Origin: Sulfurospirillum deleyianum DSM 6946
Lineage (GTDB): Bacteria > Campylobacterota > Campylobacteria > Campylobacterales > Sulfurospirillaceae
Reading direction: 5' to 3'
Length of the DNA stretch: 64,000 nt
NCBI RefSeq assembly: GCF_000024885.1
Contig: NC_013512.1
Location: forward strand, 1,922,001-1,986,000
In this document: positions 7,919 through 16,843 of the stretch, piece by piece
Layout of the letters: each line of letters starts with the position of its first letter
Position numbering within the stretch: the first letter of the stretch is position 1
Program-made: the position numbers and the translations under genes
The notes under the pieces: model-generated
Told to the model about the DNA's origin: nothing
What the model saw: the letters and a program-made list of their open reading frames with translations, nothing else
Database searches by the model: none

Positions 7919-10900
7919 TTACGCCTCTTCTACTTCATTTGAAAAATCTGAACTTGCAAGACGATTTAACTGTCTCCATCTGCGTTGTGCATCTTTTTTA
8001 TTGTGGTCAAACAGTTCTTGTGCATGTTCTGGATTTGACTTTTTAAGCGATGCGTAACGTACCTCATTCATCAAGAAGTCATCATACAATGACCAATCAG
8101 GCTCTTTTCCTGTAATCTTAACTGGATTTTCACCTTTTTCTGCCAAACGTGGGTCATAGGTATAAATTGGCCAGTAACCACACTTGGTTGCAAGTTCTCC
8201 TTGATTTCCTGATTTGCTTAATCCCCCTTTAATACCATGGGCAATACATGGTGAGTAAGCAATAATCAGTGAGACTCCAGGATACGCTTCGGCTGCTTCA
8301 AAGGCTTTAATGGTTTGCGCTGCAGAGGCATTTGAGTTAATCTGTGCAACAAAAACGTTACCATACGTCATCGCAATATACCCCAAATCTTTTTTCTGAC
8401 TCGGTTTACCCGCTGCTGTAAATTGAGCGATAGAACCTGCACGAGATGATTTAGAACTCTGACCACCTGTGTTCGAGTAAACCTCTGTATCGAGTACCAA
8501 AATGTTAACATCCTCACCGCTGGCAATAACATGATCTAATCCGCCATAACCAATGTCATACGCCCAACCATCTCCACCAAAAATCCATTGTGATTTTTTC
8601 GCAATGTACTGTTTGAGGCTTAAAATAATGTCCGCACCTGCAGCACTTGGATTCGCTTGTAAAAGAGGAACTAAAAGATCACGAATTTCAGCAGATTTTA
8701 CTCTGTCATCTCTAAACTCAATCCAATCTTTATAGAGTGCAGCAATGGCATTAGGTGCTTTGTCTAAAGAAGCTTCCATGACAGTGTGAATACGATGACG
8801 AATTGTCTCATTGGCGACATGCATACCCAAACCAAACTCTGCATTGTCTTCAAACAGTGAGTTCGCCCATGCAGGACCAAATCCTTTGTCGTTTTTACGG
8901 TACGGTGTTGAAGGCGCTGAACCACCATAAATAGAAGAACAACCTGTTGCATTGGCAATCATCATGCTATCGCCAAAAAGACGTGTAGCAAGTGTGATAT
9001 AAGGTGTTTCACCACATCCTGGACATGCTGCGTGGAACTCAAAAAGTGGTTGTGCAAATAAAGCACCCTTGACGGTATTTTTAGAGAGAATATCATCTTT
9101 ATAGGTCACTTTTTTGAAGAGGTAATCTGCGTTAATTTGCTCTCCAGCATCAATACTCTCTTGCAATGGAACCATCACCAAAGATTTCTCTTTCGTAGGG
9201 CATGCCTCTGCACAAAGATCACATCCTGTACAATCTAATGAAGAGACTTGGATTTTATACTTTAAGCCTTTTAGCTCTTTACCTTTTGCATCAAGCGCAT
9301 GCGTTTTAACACCCTCAGGTGCTGCTGCAAACTCTGCATCATTAATAAGAAATGGACGAATAACAGCGTGTGGGCACACAAACGCACATTGATTACATTG
9401 AATACAATTCTCTTCAATCCATTTTGGAACCATAACACCAACACCACGTTTTTCATACTCTGTGGTGCCATGTTCAAATGTACCATCTTCGTAGCCTTTG
9501 AAAACAGAAACAGGTAAGCTATCTCCACGTGCAGCATTGACTGGTTTTGCGATGGCTTCAACAAATGGGGTACCTTTGTATTTGACTTCTTGCTGAACTT
9601 TGACCTCATCAACCAAATGAGCCCAAGATGGATCCACATCGACTTTTACTAAACCATTGGCTCCCACATCAATCGCTTTGTAGTTAAGCTCAACAATGTG
9701 TTCACCTTTTTTGTGATACGTTTTATACGCTTGCTTTTTCATAAACTCTTGCGCTTTTTCAAAATCAATAATTTCGGCAAGCTTGAAAAAAGCAGATTGC
9801 ATAATGGTATTGCTTCGATTTCCTAAACCAATATCACGTGCTAATTTTGTCGCATTAATAATGTAAAATTTGACTTTTTTCATAGCTAAAATACGTTTGA
9901 CTTTGTTTGGAATTCGCTTAATCGTCTCATCCGCATCCCAAATTGAATTAAGCAAGAAGGTACCATTTTCTCTGATACCATCAATGACGTCATACAATTC
10001 AAGATATGCAGCTACTGAACAGGCGACAAAATGTGGGTTAGATACAAGGTAGGTTGAACGAATCGGATGTTTTCCAAAACGAAGATGTGAACGGGTAAAA
10101 CCACCTGATTTTTTGGAGTCATACGCAAAATAAGCTTGCGCATACATATCTGTCTCATCACCAATGATTTTAATCGAACTTTTATTGGCACCAACCGTAC
10201 CATCAGCACCCAATCCATAAAATAAACACTCTTTTGTCTCAGGTTCACCCAAACTCATCTTCTCTTTAACATCAAGAGATTTAAAGGTGACATCATCCAC
10301 GATACCTACAGTAAAATCATTTTTAGGTTCAGCCAATTTGAGGTTTTCAAACACAGCCAACATTTGCGCTGGATCAACGTCTTTTGAAGAGAGACCATAA
10401 CGTCCACCCACAATAATAGGCGCATTTTTGTGACCGTAGAATGCTGCTCTCATATCAAGATACAATGGTTCACCAATAGAGCCTGCCTCTTTGGTTCTAT
10501 CTAAAACAGCAATTTTTTTAACCGATTCTGGCATAACATCCATAAGATACTTAATACTAAATGGGCGGTAAAGATGTGGTGTAATCAAACCTACTTTTTC
10601 ACCCTGACTCATTAAATAATCAATGGTCTCTTTTAAACACTCCGTAACAGAACCCATTGCCACAATGATTCTATCCGCATCTTGTGCACCATAATAAGTA
10701 AAAGGTTTATATTCACGTCCTGTCTCTTTAGAGATTTCAGCCATATAGTGGGCTACAATATCAGGTAAGGCATCGTAAAATTTGTTTTGTGCTTCTCTAC
10801 CTTGGAAGTAGATATCGTCATTTTGAGCGGTACCACGTGTTTTAGGTGATTCAGGATTTAACGCTTCATCACGAAAACGCTGAACTGCTTCTTTGTCCAA

Positions 10901-11482
10901 TAATCTCTCAAAAACCGCATAATCCATCACTTCAATTTTTTGAATTTCATGTGATGTTCTAAAACCATCAAAAAAGTGCATAAAAGGAACACGCCCTTTA
11001 ATGGCCGCTAAGTGTGCCACACCTGCTAAATCCATGACTTGCTGTACAGAACCGCTTGAGAGCATGGCATAGCCTGTTTGACGTGCGGCATAAACATCTT
11101 GATGGTCTCCAAAAATAGAAAGCGCATGGGTTGCAAGAGTACGAGCAGCGACATGGATAACACTTGGAAGTAAGCCACCTGCCATTTTGTACATATTCGG
11201 GATTTTAAGTAGCAAGCCCTGTGAAGCAGTATACGTTGTTGTGAGTGCTCCTGCTTGCAATGATCCATGCACCGTTCCAGCAGCACCACCCTCACTTTGC
11301 ATTTCAACCACTTTAACAGGCATACCAAAAAGATTTTTTTTACCTTGTGAAGCCCAAATATCCGTAAAATCCGCCATAGGTGAAGAAGGTGTAATTGGAT
11401 AGATACCTGCCACTTCTGTAAAAGCATACGATGCATACGCAGCAGCTTCGTTACCATCCATTGTTTTCATGACTTTAGCCAT
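7919..11482 (-). CDS. nifJ: Pyruvate:ferredoxin (flavodoxin) oxidoreductase, single-chain
   Basis: 1187 residues, the usual length for the homodimeric single-chain enzyme. It converts pyruvate and CoA to acetyl-CoA, CO2 and reduced ferredoxin or flavodoxin in the cytoplasm. The N-terminal pyruvate-binding region (YPITPSSPMAD) comes first. Next are two 4Fe-4S cluster motifs around residues 690-700 (CIQCNQCAFVCP) and 750-765 (CTGCDLCAEACP), then a CPGCGETPY segment. The thiamine-diphosphate site is around 970-1005 (GDGWAYDIGYGGLD and TEVYSNTGGQSS). The ATG has AAGGGGA upstream. It is a single-gene unit with its own terminator. The enzyme is oxygen-sensitive, which makes the neighbouring SOD noteworthy. 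Confidence 0.97.
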   Translation of the reverse strand: MAKVMKTMDGNEAAAYASYAFTEVAGIYPITPSSPMADFTDIWASQGKKNLFGMPVKVVEMQSEGGAAGTVHGSLQAGALTTTYTASQGLLLKIPNMYKMAGGLLPSVIHVAARTLATHALSIFGDHQDVYAARQTGYAMLSSGSVQQVMDLAGVAHLAAIKGRVPFMHFFDGFRTSHEIQKIEVMDYAVFERLLDKEAVQRFRDEALNPESPKTRGTAQNDDIYFQGREAQNKFYDALPDIVAHYMAEISKETGREYKPFTYYGAQDADRIIVAMGSVTECLKETIDYLMSQGEKVGLITPHLYRPFSIKYLMDVMPESVKKIAVLDRTKEAGSIGEPLYLDMRAAFYGHKNAPIIVGGRYGLSSKDVDPAQMLAVFENLKLAEPKNDFTVGIVDDVTFKSLDVKEKMSLGEPETKECLFYGLGADGTVGANKSSIKIIGDETDMYAQAYFAYDSKKSGGFTRSHLRFGKHPIRSTYLVSNPHFVACSVAAYLELYDVIDGIRENGTFLLNSIWDADETIKRIPNKVKRILAMKKVKFYIINATKLARDIGLGNRSNTIMQSAFFKLAEIIDFEKAQEFMKKQAYKTYHKKGEHIVELNYKAIDVGANGLVKVDVDPSWAHLVDEVKVQQEVKYKGTPFVEAIAKPVNAARGDSLPVSVFKGYEDGTFEHGTTEYEKRGVGVMVPKWIEENCIQCNQCAFVCPHAVIRPFLINDAEFAAAPEGVKTHALDAKGKELKGLKYKIQVSSLDCTGCDLCAEACPTKEKSLVMVPLQESIDAGEQINADYLFKKVTYKDDILSKNTVKGALFAQPLFEFHAACPGCGETPYITLATRLFGDSMMIANATGCSSIYGGSAPSTPYRKNDKGFGPAWANSLFEDNAEFGLGMHVANETIRHRIHTVMEASLDKAPNAIAALYKDWIEFRDDRVKSAEIRDLLVPLLQANPSAAGADIILSLKQYIAKKSQWIFGGDGWAYDIGYGGLDHVIASGEDVNILVLDTEVYSNTGGQSSKSSRAGSIAQFTAAGKPSQKKDLGYIAMTYGNVFVAQINSNASAAQTIKAFEAAEAYPGVSLIIAYSPCIAHGIKGGLSKSGNQGELATKCGYWPIYTYDPRLAEKGENPVKITGKEPDWSLYDDFLMNEVRYASLKKSNPEHAQELFDHNKKDAQRRWRQLNRLASSDFSNEVEEA

Positions 11483-11619
11483 TAAAATCCCCTTTTTATT
11501 AGTTTAATTTATTTTGTTTTCTACGTGTAAACTGATGACATTCTGATTCTACATAGCATTTTCTTAATAACTCATAAATGAAACTTAAGCCTCAATCGTT
11601 TAATAAAATTTTAACAATT

Positions 11620-12258
11620 TCAACCTATTTTTGCCACCAATTTCACGGCATCCAAAGCATCACGTACCACATAGCGGGTATGCGCCAACAACTCAGCATG
11701 GGTACTGTACCCACATAACACACCAATTCCCTCAACACCCGCCTCTTTGGCTGCAATTAAATCCATAGGAGTATCCCCAATCATCCACGCCAAAGAAGCC
11801 TCTTTACCAAGCGTTTGTAATGCCTTTTGAATAGGCTCAGGATGGGGTTTTGGATACGTCACTGATTCTCTACCAATCAAAACTTGAAAATAGTGCATGA
11901 CCCCCATATGTTCCAAAAGTTCTTCAGAATAACGTGCGGTCTTTGTGGTCACAATACCAAGGGTTGCGATGCGAGAGGCCTGTTCAATCGCCTCACGAGC
12001 CAAAGGAAGCAAAGTGGTTTTTTGACGTGAAATTAAGCGATAATGCTCTTTATACGCCGCTACATAATCATTCGCTTCCATACTAGCAATACCCAAACGC
12101 ATAAACATGACATCCAAAGGATGCCCAATCAGCTTTTTAATTGCCTCTTCTTCAGGAACTATGCGTCCAAATGTCTCATACGCCACGCCAAAACTCTCCA
12201 CAATGGCGTCAGTGGAATCAATCAGTGTTCCATCTAAATCAAATAAAATCGTTTTCAT
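11620..12258 (-). CDS. HAD-family phosphatase (phosphoglycolate phosphatase-like)
   Basis: 212 residues. HAD motif I is FDLDGTL near the N-terminus, the nucleophile being the first Asp. Motif II is around VTTKTARY, motif III is the Lys in YPKPHPEP, and motif IV is MIGDTPMDLIAA. The helical cap sits between motifs I and II. The substrate is unknown; phosphoglycolate, pyrophosphate and other small phosphates are typical. There are two adjacent ATGs; 12258 has better spacing from AAGG than 12261. A second, more Gph-like paralogue lies at 42903-43559. Confidence 0.85.
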   Translation of the reverse strand: MKTILFDLDGTLIDSTDAIVESFGVAYETFGRIVPEEEAIKKLIGHPLDVMFMRLGIASMEANDYVAAYKEHYRLISRQKTTLLPLAREAIEQASRIATLGIVTTKTARYSEELLEHMGVMHYFQVLIGRESVTYPKPHPEPIQKALQTLGKEASLAWMIGDTPMDLIAAKEAGVEGIGVLCGYSTHAELLAHTRYVVRDALDAVKLVAKIG

Positions 12259-12278
12259 CATTTACCTTAATAGAGCTT

Positions 12279-12288
12279 TTACATGTAA
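12279..12288. repeat. TTACATGTAA palindrome between divergent genes
   Basis: Copy in the 70-base spacer between the HAD phosphatase and the DUF4197 gene, immediately left of an AT-rich TATATTATAAC stretch that probably contains the promoter of the latter. Confidence 0.75.
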
Positions 12289-12328
12289 AGATATATTATA
12301 ACTTTAACACGATTAAAAAGGAGATATT

Positions 12329-13129
12329 ATGCTTAAACAAACACTTATTCTATTAACCCCACTAATGCTCTGTGCGGCAAATTGGCAAGATACTTTAAAT
12401 ACTGCAGTTAATGCCGCATCGAGTACACAAACAACGACCAAAACGACCACCACTTCGCAAAGTACGGCGACATCAGGTGTCAAGGAAGCACTCAGTTTAG
12501 GAGCCAAACAAGCCGTCTCTTTGTTGGGTAAAGAGAACGGCTATCTGAATAACAGTGCCGTTAAAATTCCTCTGCCCTCTTCCATGAAACCTATTGCCAC
12601 AGCCGCTGAAAAACTAGGAGGCAAAAGCTACGTCGATGATTTTGTTAAAACGATGAATACCGCCGCTACCAAATCCGTTCCTAAAACAGCCTCAATTCTT
12701 AGTGATACGATCTCTTCGATGAGCGTTGAGGATGCACAGGCCATTGTCAGTGGTGGCAATACTGCCGCAACGGATTATTTTAAAACCAAAGCAGGTAGCA
12801 AGCTCTTAAGTGCGATTATGCCGATTATCAAAGAGAGTATCAGTGAAAGTCAAGTGATGAGCTCTTATCAAGCCCTTAAAGGCTTTGCAGGTGGCAGTAG
12901 CGCAACCCAAGCCATTGGCAATAATGCTCTGGTTGGACAAGCCTCTTCTTTAGCCAAAGGCTTAGGCATGGGAGATGCACTTCCGAGTGGGGATGAAGAT
13001 ATTGAGAGTTATATTGGGCGTAAAACCCTCGATGGACTTTTTTATATGATTGGGGAGAAAGAAAAAGCCTTGCGTAGCAATCCTTTGGCAAGTGGTAGTT
13101 CGATTATTCAACAAGTCTTTGGAAAGTAA
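12329..13129 (+). CDS. DUF4197 domain protein, exported
   Basis: 266 residues with an N-terminal signal peptide (about residues 1-17, ending LCAA) and a Thr/Ser-rich linker (residues 30-48). The DUF4197 body then begins with GVKEALSLGAKQAVSLLG and continues with LPSSMKPI. Family function is unknown; members are exported proteins found in many Proteobacteria and Campylobacterota. AAGGAG precedes the ATG, and a strong hairpin follows the stop. Confidence 0.85.
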   Translation: MLKQTLILLTPLMLCAANWQDTLNTAVNAASSTQTTTKTTTTSQSTATSGVKEALSLGAKQAVSLLGKENGYLNNSAVKIPLPSSMKPIATAAEKLGGKSYVDDFVKTMNTAATKSVPKTASILSDTISSMSVEDAQAIVSGGNTAATDYFKTKAGSKLLSAIMPIIKESISESQVMSSYQALKGFAGGSSATQAIGNNALVGQASSLAKGLGMGDALPSGDEDIESYIGRKTLDGLFYMIGEKEKALRSNPLASGSSIIQQVFGK

Positions 13130-13137
13130 CAAGAGGT

Positions 13138-13166
13138 ATTCCATCTAGCCTAACGCTAGATGGAAT
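13138..13166. terminator. Bidirectional terminator between DUF4197 and OmpA-family genes
   Basis: A 12-bp perfect stem (ATTCCATCTAGC paired with GCTAGATGGAAT) with a 5-base loop lies between two convergent genes, with A/T runs outside the stem. Confidence 0.8.
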
Positions 13167-13173
13167 AAAAGGT

Positions 13174-14181
13174 TTATTTTTTAAAGAGTGCGTCTACTCT
13201 TCTGTTTTCAGCACGACCCGCTTCTGTATCGTTGGTTGCAACAGGTTTGCTCTCACCATACGCTTCAGTTGTTACTTTCGCAGCCGCAACACCTAAATTT
13301 GAAAGTGCTTTAGCCACCGCTTTTGCACGGCTATCAGAAAGTTTTTGGTTATACGCATCGCTACCTTTAGAGTCAGTGTGTCCCTCTAAAACAACGCTAT
13401 ATCCTGGATTTTGTTTCATAAAATCTGCTACTTTTTGAATTTCAGGCATAAACGCTGGTTTTACGACAGATTTGTCAAAGTCAAACTTTACATGTAAACG
13501 AATAATTTTGGTACAACCATCAACATCAACAACGGTACCTTTTGGTGTATTTGGACATTTATCTTTGTCATCATATACGCCATCCATATCGCTATCTTTT
13601 GGTGCAATAGGTGCTGCAACAGGAGCTGGTTTTGGCTCAGCTTTTGCTACCACAGGTGCTGCTTTTGGACTAAATGGAATAGCAAAACCTAGGCTATAAA
13701 ATAGGTTATTATCGCCATGGTCAAATTTAACCGCATGACGTACTTCTGCTTTAAGTGCAAAGTTATCGCTTACCCAATATTTGACACCACCACCGTATTG
13801 TGCAAACATGCTATCGTCATTGTCATTTGCAGAGTTGCTCAAATCTTCATGACCCAAACCTACCAAAGCATAAAGCGCTGTTTCAGGAGTTAATTTGTAC
13901 TCTTTAACAACGTTTGCATAGTAGCGATTAATGTTTGTATCTTTCGTACTTTTTTCATAATCAACATCATCACTTCTGTCATAACCTAACTCGATTTGAC
14001 TTACAATGTTGCTATCAAGATTGATACCAAATCGTAGACCATACGTCAATTGACTGTGAATGTCAAGATTGCCTTCTGGATAAACACCACCAATGGTTGG
14101 TGTCACCTCATAGTTGTATGCTGTTGGAGCAGCCAATGCAAGCGTTGCCAACGCTGCTAATGAAAATAGCGATTTTTTCAT
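13174..14181 (-). CDS. OmpA-family outer membrane protein
   Basis: 335 residues. A signal peptide (1-17) is followed by an N-terminal region of alternating strands up to about 175, likely an 8-stranded barrel. A Pro/Ala-rich linker (about 178-195) and a thrombospondin type-3-like calcium motif (DSDMDGVYDDKDKCPNTPKG) come next. The C-terminal OmpA/MotB peptidoglycan-binding domain has EGHTDSKGS and the closing ENRRVD. It ties the outer membrane to the cell wall. A palindrome copy at 13488 encodes Leu-His-Val-Lys. The gene looks monocistronic. Confidence 0.93.
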   Translation of the reverse strand: MKKSLFSLAALATLALAAPTAYNYEVTPTIGGVYPEGNLDIHSQLTYGLRFGINLDSNIVSQIELGYDRSDDVDYEKSTKDTNINRYYANVVKEYKLTPETALYALVGLGHEDLSNSANDNDDSMFAQYGGGVKYWVSDNFALKAEVRHAVKFDHGDNNLFYSLGFAIPFSPKAAPVVAKAEPKPAPVAAPIAPKDSDMDGVYDDKDKCPNTPKGTVVDVDGCTKIIRLHVKFDFDKSVVKPAFMPEIQKVADFMKQNPGYSVVLEGHTDSKGSDAYNQKLSDSRAKAVAKALSNLGVAAAKVTTEAYGESKPVATNDTEAGRAENRRVDALFKK

Positions 14182-14227
14182 ATTTCATCCTTTTGGGAAA
14201 ATTTTCTTTTTTTAAAGTTAAAAACGA

Positions 14228-14233
14228 ATTGTA
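14228..14233 (-). promoter_or_regulatory. -10 box of the OmpA-family gene
   Basis: TACAAT on the minus strand, 47 bases upstream of the ATG, with a leader carrying AAAGGAT before the start. Confidence 0.45.
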
Positions 14234-14256
14234 ACACACTCCATACAAAAAGAGGT

Positions 14257-15762
14257 TTAAAGTTCTGGTTTAATCCAATCAACAGCATTATGCATAATAC
14301 CAATCAGCGACGTGGAGACGGGATGTATCTCCTTATTGACGGCGGTAATGCTATTTGGAATCACTAAGAAAAGATAAGGATTATCTGCAACAATATGCGC
14401 AAAAATCTCCCGATACAGTGCGTCAAATTTTTCTTGATTCACCGTTTTTTCTGCTTCTTTAATCAGCGCATCGACTTTTTCATTGTGATAACCCACAAAA
14501 TTAAAGCCTCCTTTGCGCTGCGACTCACTGTGCCATATACTATACGCATCAGGCTTTAGACCTAAAGACCATCCCATTAAAACCGCCTCAAACTTACGGG
14601 GCAATACCACTGTATTTAAAAAAGCTTGCCACTCCATCACACGCAGCTTCATCACAACCCCTGCTTCTTTAAGTTGATGCTGTAAAACCTGTGCCGAATA
14701 ACTCCCACTGCCACTCGCACTCGTGGAGAGCTCAAATATCAATGGATTTTCTGCATCATAGCCCGCCTCTTTTAAAAGCGCTTTAGCTTTAGCAATATCT
14801 CTTTTAGGCGCTTCAATCTGTGCATTAAACGCTCCTGTGCCAGACATAAAAGGACCTGTGCAGACTTTGCCATGCCCAAAATGCAAAATATCAACCAACG
14901 CTTCTCTATCAATCGCCAAAGAGAGCGCTTCTCGCACACGTGGGTCTTTAAACTTCGCCTCTTTTAAATTAAATCCTATATACGAATAAGAATGAGCGCT
15001 CTCTTCATAAATCGTATAATACTGACGAAAATCCTCATCAATTTGACGCTCTAATTGCAAAGGTGTTAAGGTGCCTATATCAAGTTTTTTCGATTTAAGC
15101 ATCATAAATTCCGCCGCACGATCAGGTAAATAGTGAAAAATAATCTCATCAATATAGGGTTTATGGATAAAATAATTCGCATTAGCGTGAAGCACAATGT
15201 TTTTAGAAATCGCAAATGATTCTAAAGTATAAGAGCCTGTCCCAATGGGAGATTGGTTAAAAGAGCTTGTCATCAACGCTTTTTCATCACGCAAAATATG
15301 CTCAGGCAACACTTCCATCATCCAGATTTCTAAGGCTTTAAAATAGGGATATTTATACTTGACTTCAATTTTATACGGGTCTAAAATCTTTACATGTAAA
15401 ACATGCGTAAATCCTGAAGAGTAAGGCGTAAAGATAGAAGGCGAGAGAATGGTCTCATAAGTAAAAAGGATATCCTTCGCACTAAAAGGCGTTCCATCAC
15501 TCCATGTCACATCCTCTCTTAATTCAAAGACCAGCGTTGTATCGTCTATAAAAGAGTAGTTTTTCGCCAATTCAGGAACAACCCTTCCCTCTTTGTCATA
15601 GCGAAGCAGGGCATTAAAAATCCATCTTGAAACTTCTGAACTTGTCGCATCCGTTGAAAGAATAGGATTTAGACGACTAGGATTGGCAGCAATGGACAAA
15701 TGAAGCGTACTTGCGCTCACAGACGATAGACAAAAAATAAGCATCCATAAAAGTGTTTTCAT
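14257..15762 (-). CDS. Peptide/nickel-type ABC transporter substrate-binding protein
   Basis: 501 residues of the SBP_bac_5 family. A signal peptide (about 1-17) precedes the mature protein, which contains NPILSTDATSSEV and ELAKNYSF. The signature FELREDVTWSDGTPFSAKDI lies around residues 78-97, and DPRVREALSLAIDRE around 275. Such proteins bind oligopeptides or metal chelates in the periplasm and deliver them to a permease. No permease or ATPase genes are adjacent, so this is an orphan receptor in this window; the ligand cannot be assigned. A palindrome copy at 15390 encodes Leu-His-Val-Lys. Confidence 0.88.
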   Translation of the reverse strand: MKTLLWMLIFCLSSVSASTLHLSIAANPSRLNPILSTDATSSEVSRWIFNALLRYDKEGRVVPELAKNYSFIDDTTLVFELREDVTWSDGTPFSAKDILFTYETILSPSIFTPYSSGFTHVLHVKILDPYKIEVKYKYPYFKALEIWMMEVLPEHILRDEKALMTSSFNQSPIGTGSYTLESFAISKNIVLHANANYFIHKPYIDEIIFHYLPDRAAEFMMLKSKKLDIGTLTPLQLERQIDEDFRQYYTIYEESAHSYSYIGFNLKEAKFKDPRVREALSLAIDREALVDILHFGHGKVCTGPFMSGTGAFNAQIEAPKRDIAKAKALLKEAGYDAENPLIFELSTSASGSGSYSAQVLQHQLKEAGVVMKLRVMEWQAFLNTVVLPRKFEAVLMGWSLGLKPDAYSIWHSESQRKGGFNFVGYHNEKVDALIKEAEKTVNQEKFDALYREIFAHIVADNPYLFLVIPNSITAVNKEIHPVSTSLIGIMHNAVDWIKPEL

Positions 15763-15787
15763 AAAGGGATTATATTAGATTTTTGGG

Positions 15788-15873
15788 CAAAAAAAAAGCT
15801 TCCAGATCGGGCAAAATCTGGAAGCTTTATAAAGAAGTTAAGTTATTCACAAAAAGGAGGTAATTGTCTTGGT
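15788..15873 (-). ncRNA. Candidate small RNA with CCUCC segment and strong terminator
   Basis: On the minus strand a TATACT -10 box (15880-15885) points to transcription start near 15873. The transcript would contain ACCTCCTTTTT (complementary to Shine-Dalgarno sequences). It would end in a 13-bp stem (AAAGCTTCCAGAT with ATCTGGAAGCTTT, 15795-15828) followed by a run of T. No convincing ORF lies in it. An alternative reading is a terminator for some unseen minus-strand transcript. Ends are approximate. Confidence 0.45.
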
Positions 15874-15991
15874 AGTGAAAGTATAGAGAAGTTGTTTAAA
15901 CGCTCTCTAAATCATTGGTAAATAAAAAGTTAATAAGAGTTATTTTCTCTTTTTTTATCTTCTTTTTTAAAATTTGAGGTTAAACTGCTCC

Positions 15992-15997
15992 TATAAA
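15992..15997 (+). promoter_or_regulatory. Possible -10 box of the YjbR-like gene
   Basis: TATAAA lies 23 bases before the ATG at 16020, with AGGAATA as a weak ribosome binding site between them. Confidence 0.35.
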
Positions 15998-16019
15998 AGT
16001 CTTCTATTTAGGAATAACC

Positions 16020-16376
16020 ATGACATTAGCAACCCTAACTGATTATTGTCTTGATTTCACAGGCGCAACAAAAGAGTACCCTTTTGATGAAACAACGGCT
16101 GTTTTTAAAGTAGGAAACAAAATATTTGCTCTCCTTGACGAAGAGAGTCATCCCCCTCGTATCAATGTCAAATGTGACCCTTACTATGCCAAAGAACTAC
16201 GTGAAATATACCCCTGCGTTTTAGCAGGGTATCATATGAACAAAAAACATTGGAATACAATTATCTGCAATGATAGCATTGAGTCTTCTTTAATCTTTGG
16301 ATGGATAGATGATTCTTATGAGCTTGTCTTTAAAGGACTCTCGTTGAAAATGAAAGCATTTATTTCCAGTACTTAA
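16020..16376 (+). CDS. MmcQ/YjbR-family protein
   Basis: 118 residues of the MmcQ/YjbR fold (CyaY-like DNA-binding superfamily). Visible family hallmarks are YPFDETTAVFKVGNKIFALL in the first third, NVKCDPYYAKELRE in the middle, and GYHMNKKHWNTI near residue 70-82. Some members are proposed DNA-binding proteins, but function is not established. The stop codon overlaps the end of the convergent DUF523 gene by 4 bases. Confidence 0.85.
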   Translation: MTLATLTDYCLDFTGATKEYPFDETTAVFKVGNKIFALLDEESHPPRINVKCDPYYAKELREIYPCVLAGYHMNKKHWNTIICNDSIESSLIFGWIDDSYELVFKGLSLKMKAFISST

Positions 16377-16843
16377 AAAACTTTTCGCTTCCAAAACGCT
16401 TCCGCTTCTTCTAGCTCCTCTTCACTAAAAACCGCAATACCAGCACTCTGCAACGCTTTACACGCCACCCCAGAATCATTAACTTTCGTATGCGAAAACG
16501 TTCCATCGTAGATAACGCCTTTTCCACACGAAGGGCTTCTAGCTTTTAAAATTGCCATAACAGCCCCCTCTTCTTTCGCAATGCGTAAGGCTTCCAAAGC
16601 TCCTTTTTCAAATGCGTCAGTTACCTCTTCTCCCGCAGAATTAACCACACGAAAAGAGCCATACACCACTTCTGAGGGCAAACGAGGAATACTTAAACCA
16701 CCTAAAACTTCAGGGCACAAAGCAACGAGAACACCCTCCTCTTGCCACTGCGCCACTCTTTTTACATGTAAAGCATTGTTACCACCATCATACTTCACAT
16801 TTTCGCCCATTAAACAAGCACTGATTAAAATTTTTGGTTTCAT
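16373..16843 (-). CDS. DUF523 family protein
   Basis: 156 residues matching the DUF523 pattern: ISACLMGENVKYDGG at the N-terminus, LCPEVLGGLSIPR around residue 43-55, then VTDAFEKGALEAL and KARSPSCGKGVIYDGTF around 100-116. The conserved cysteines (in SACL, LCPE, SPSCG) suggest metal or sulfur chemistry, but the biochemical role is unknown. It directly follows purT, whose stop overlaps this start by one base, so the two are co-transcribed. A palindrome copy at 16762 encodes Leu-His-Val-Lys. Confidence 0.87.
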   Translation of the reverse strand: MKPKILISACLMGENVKYDGGNNALHVKRVAQWQEEGVLVALCPEVLGGLSIPRLPSEVVYGSFRVVNSAGEEVTDAFEKGALEALRIAKEEGAVMAILKARSPSCGKGVIYDGTFSHTKVNDSGVACKALQSAGIAVFSEEELEEAEAFWKRKVF

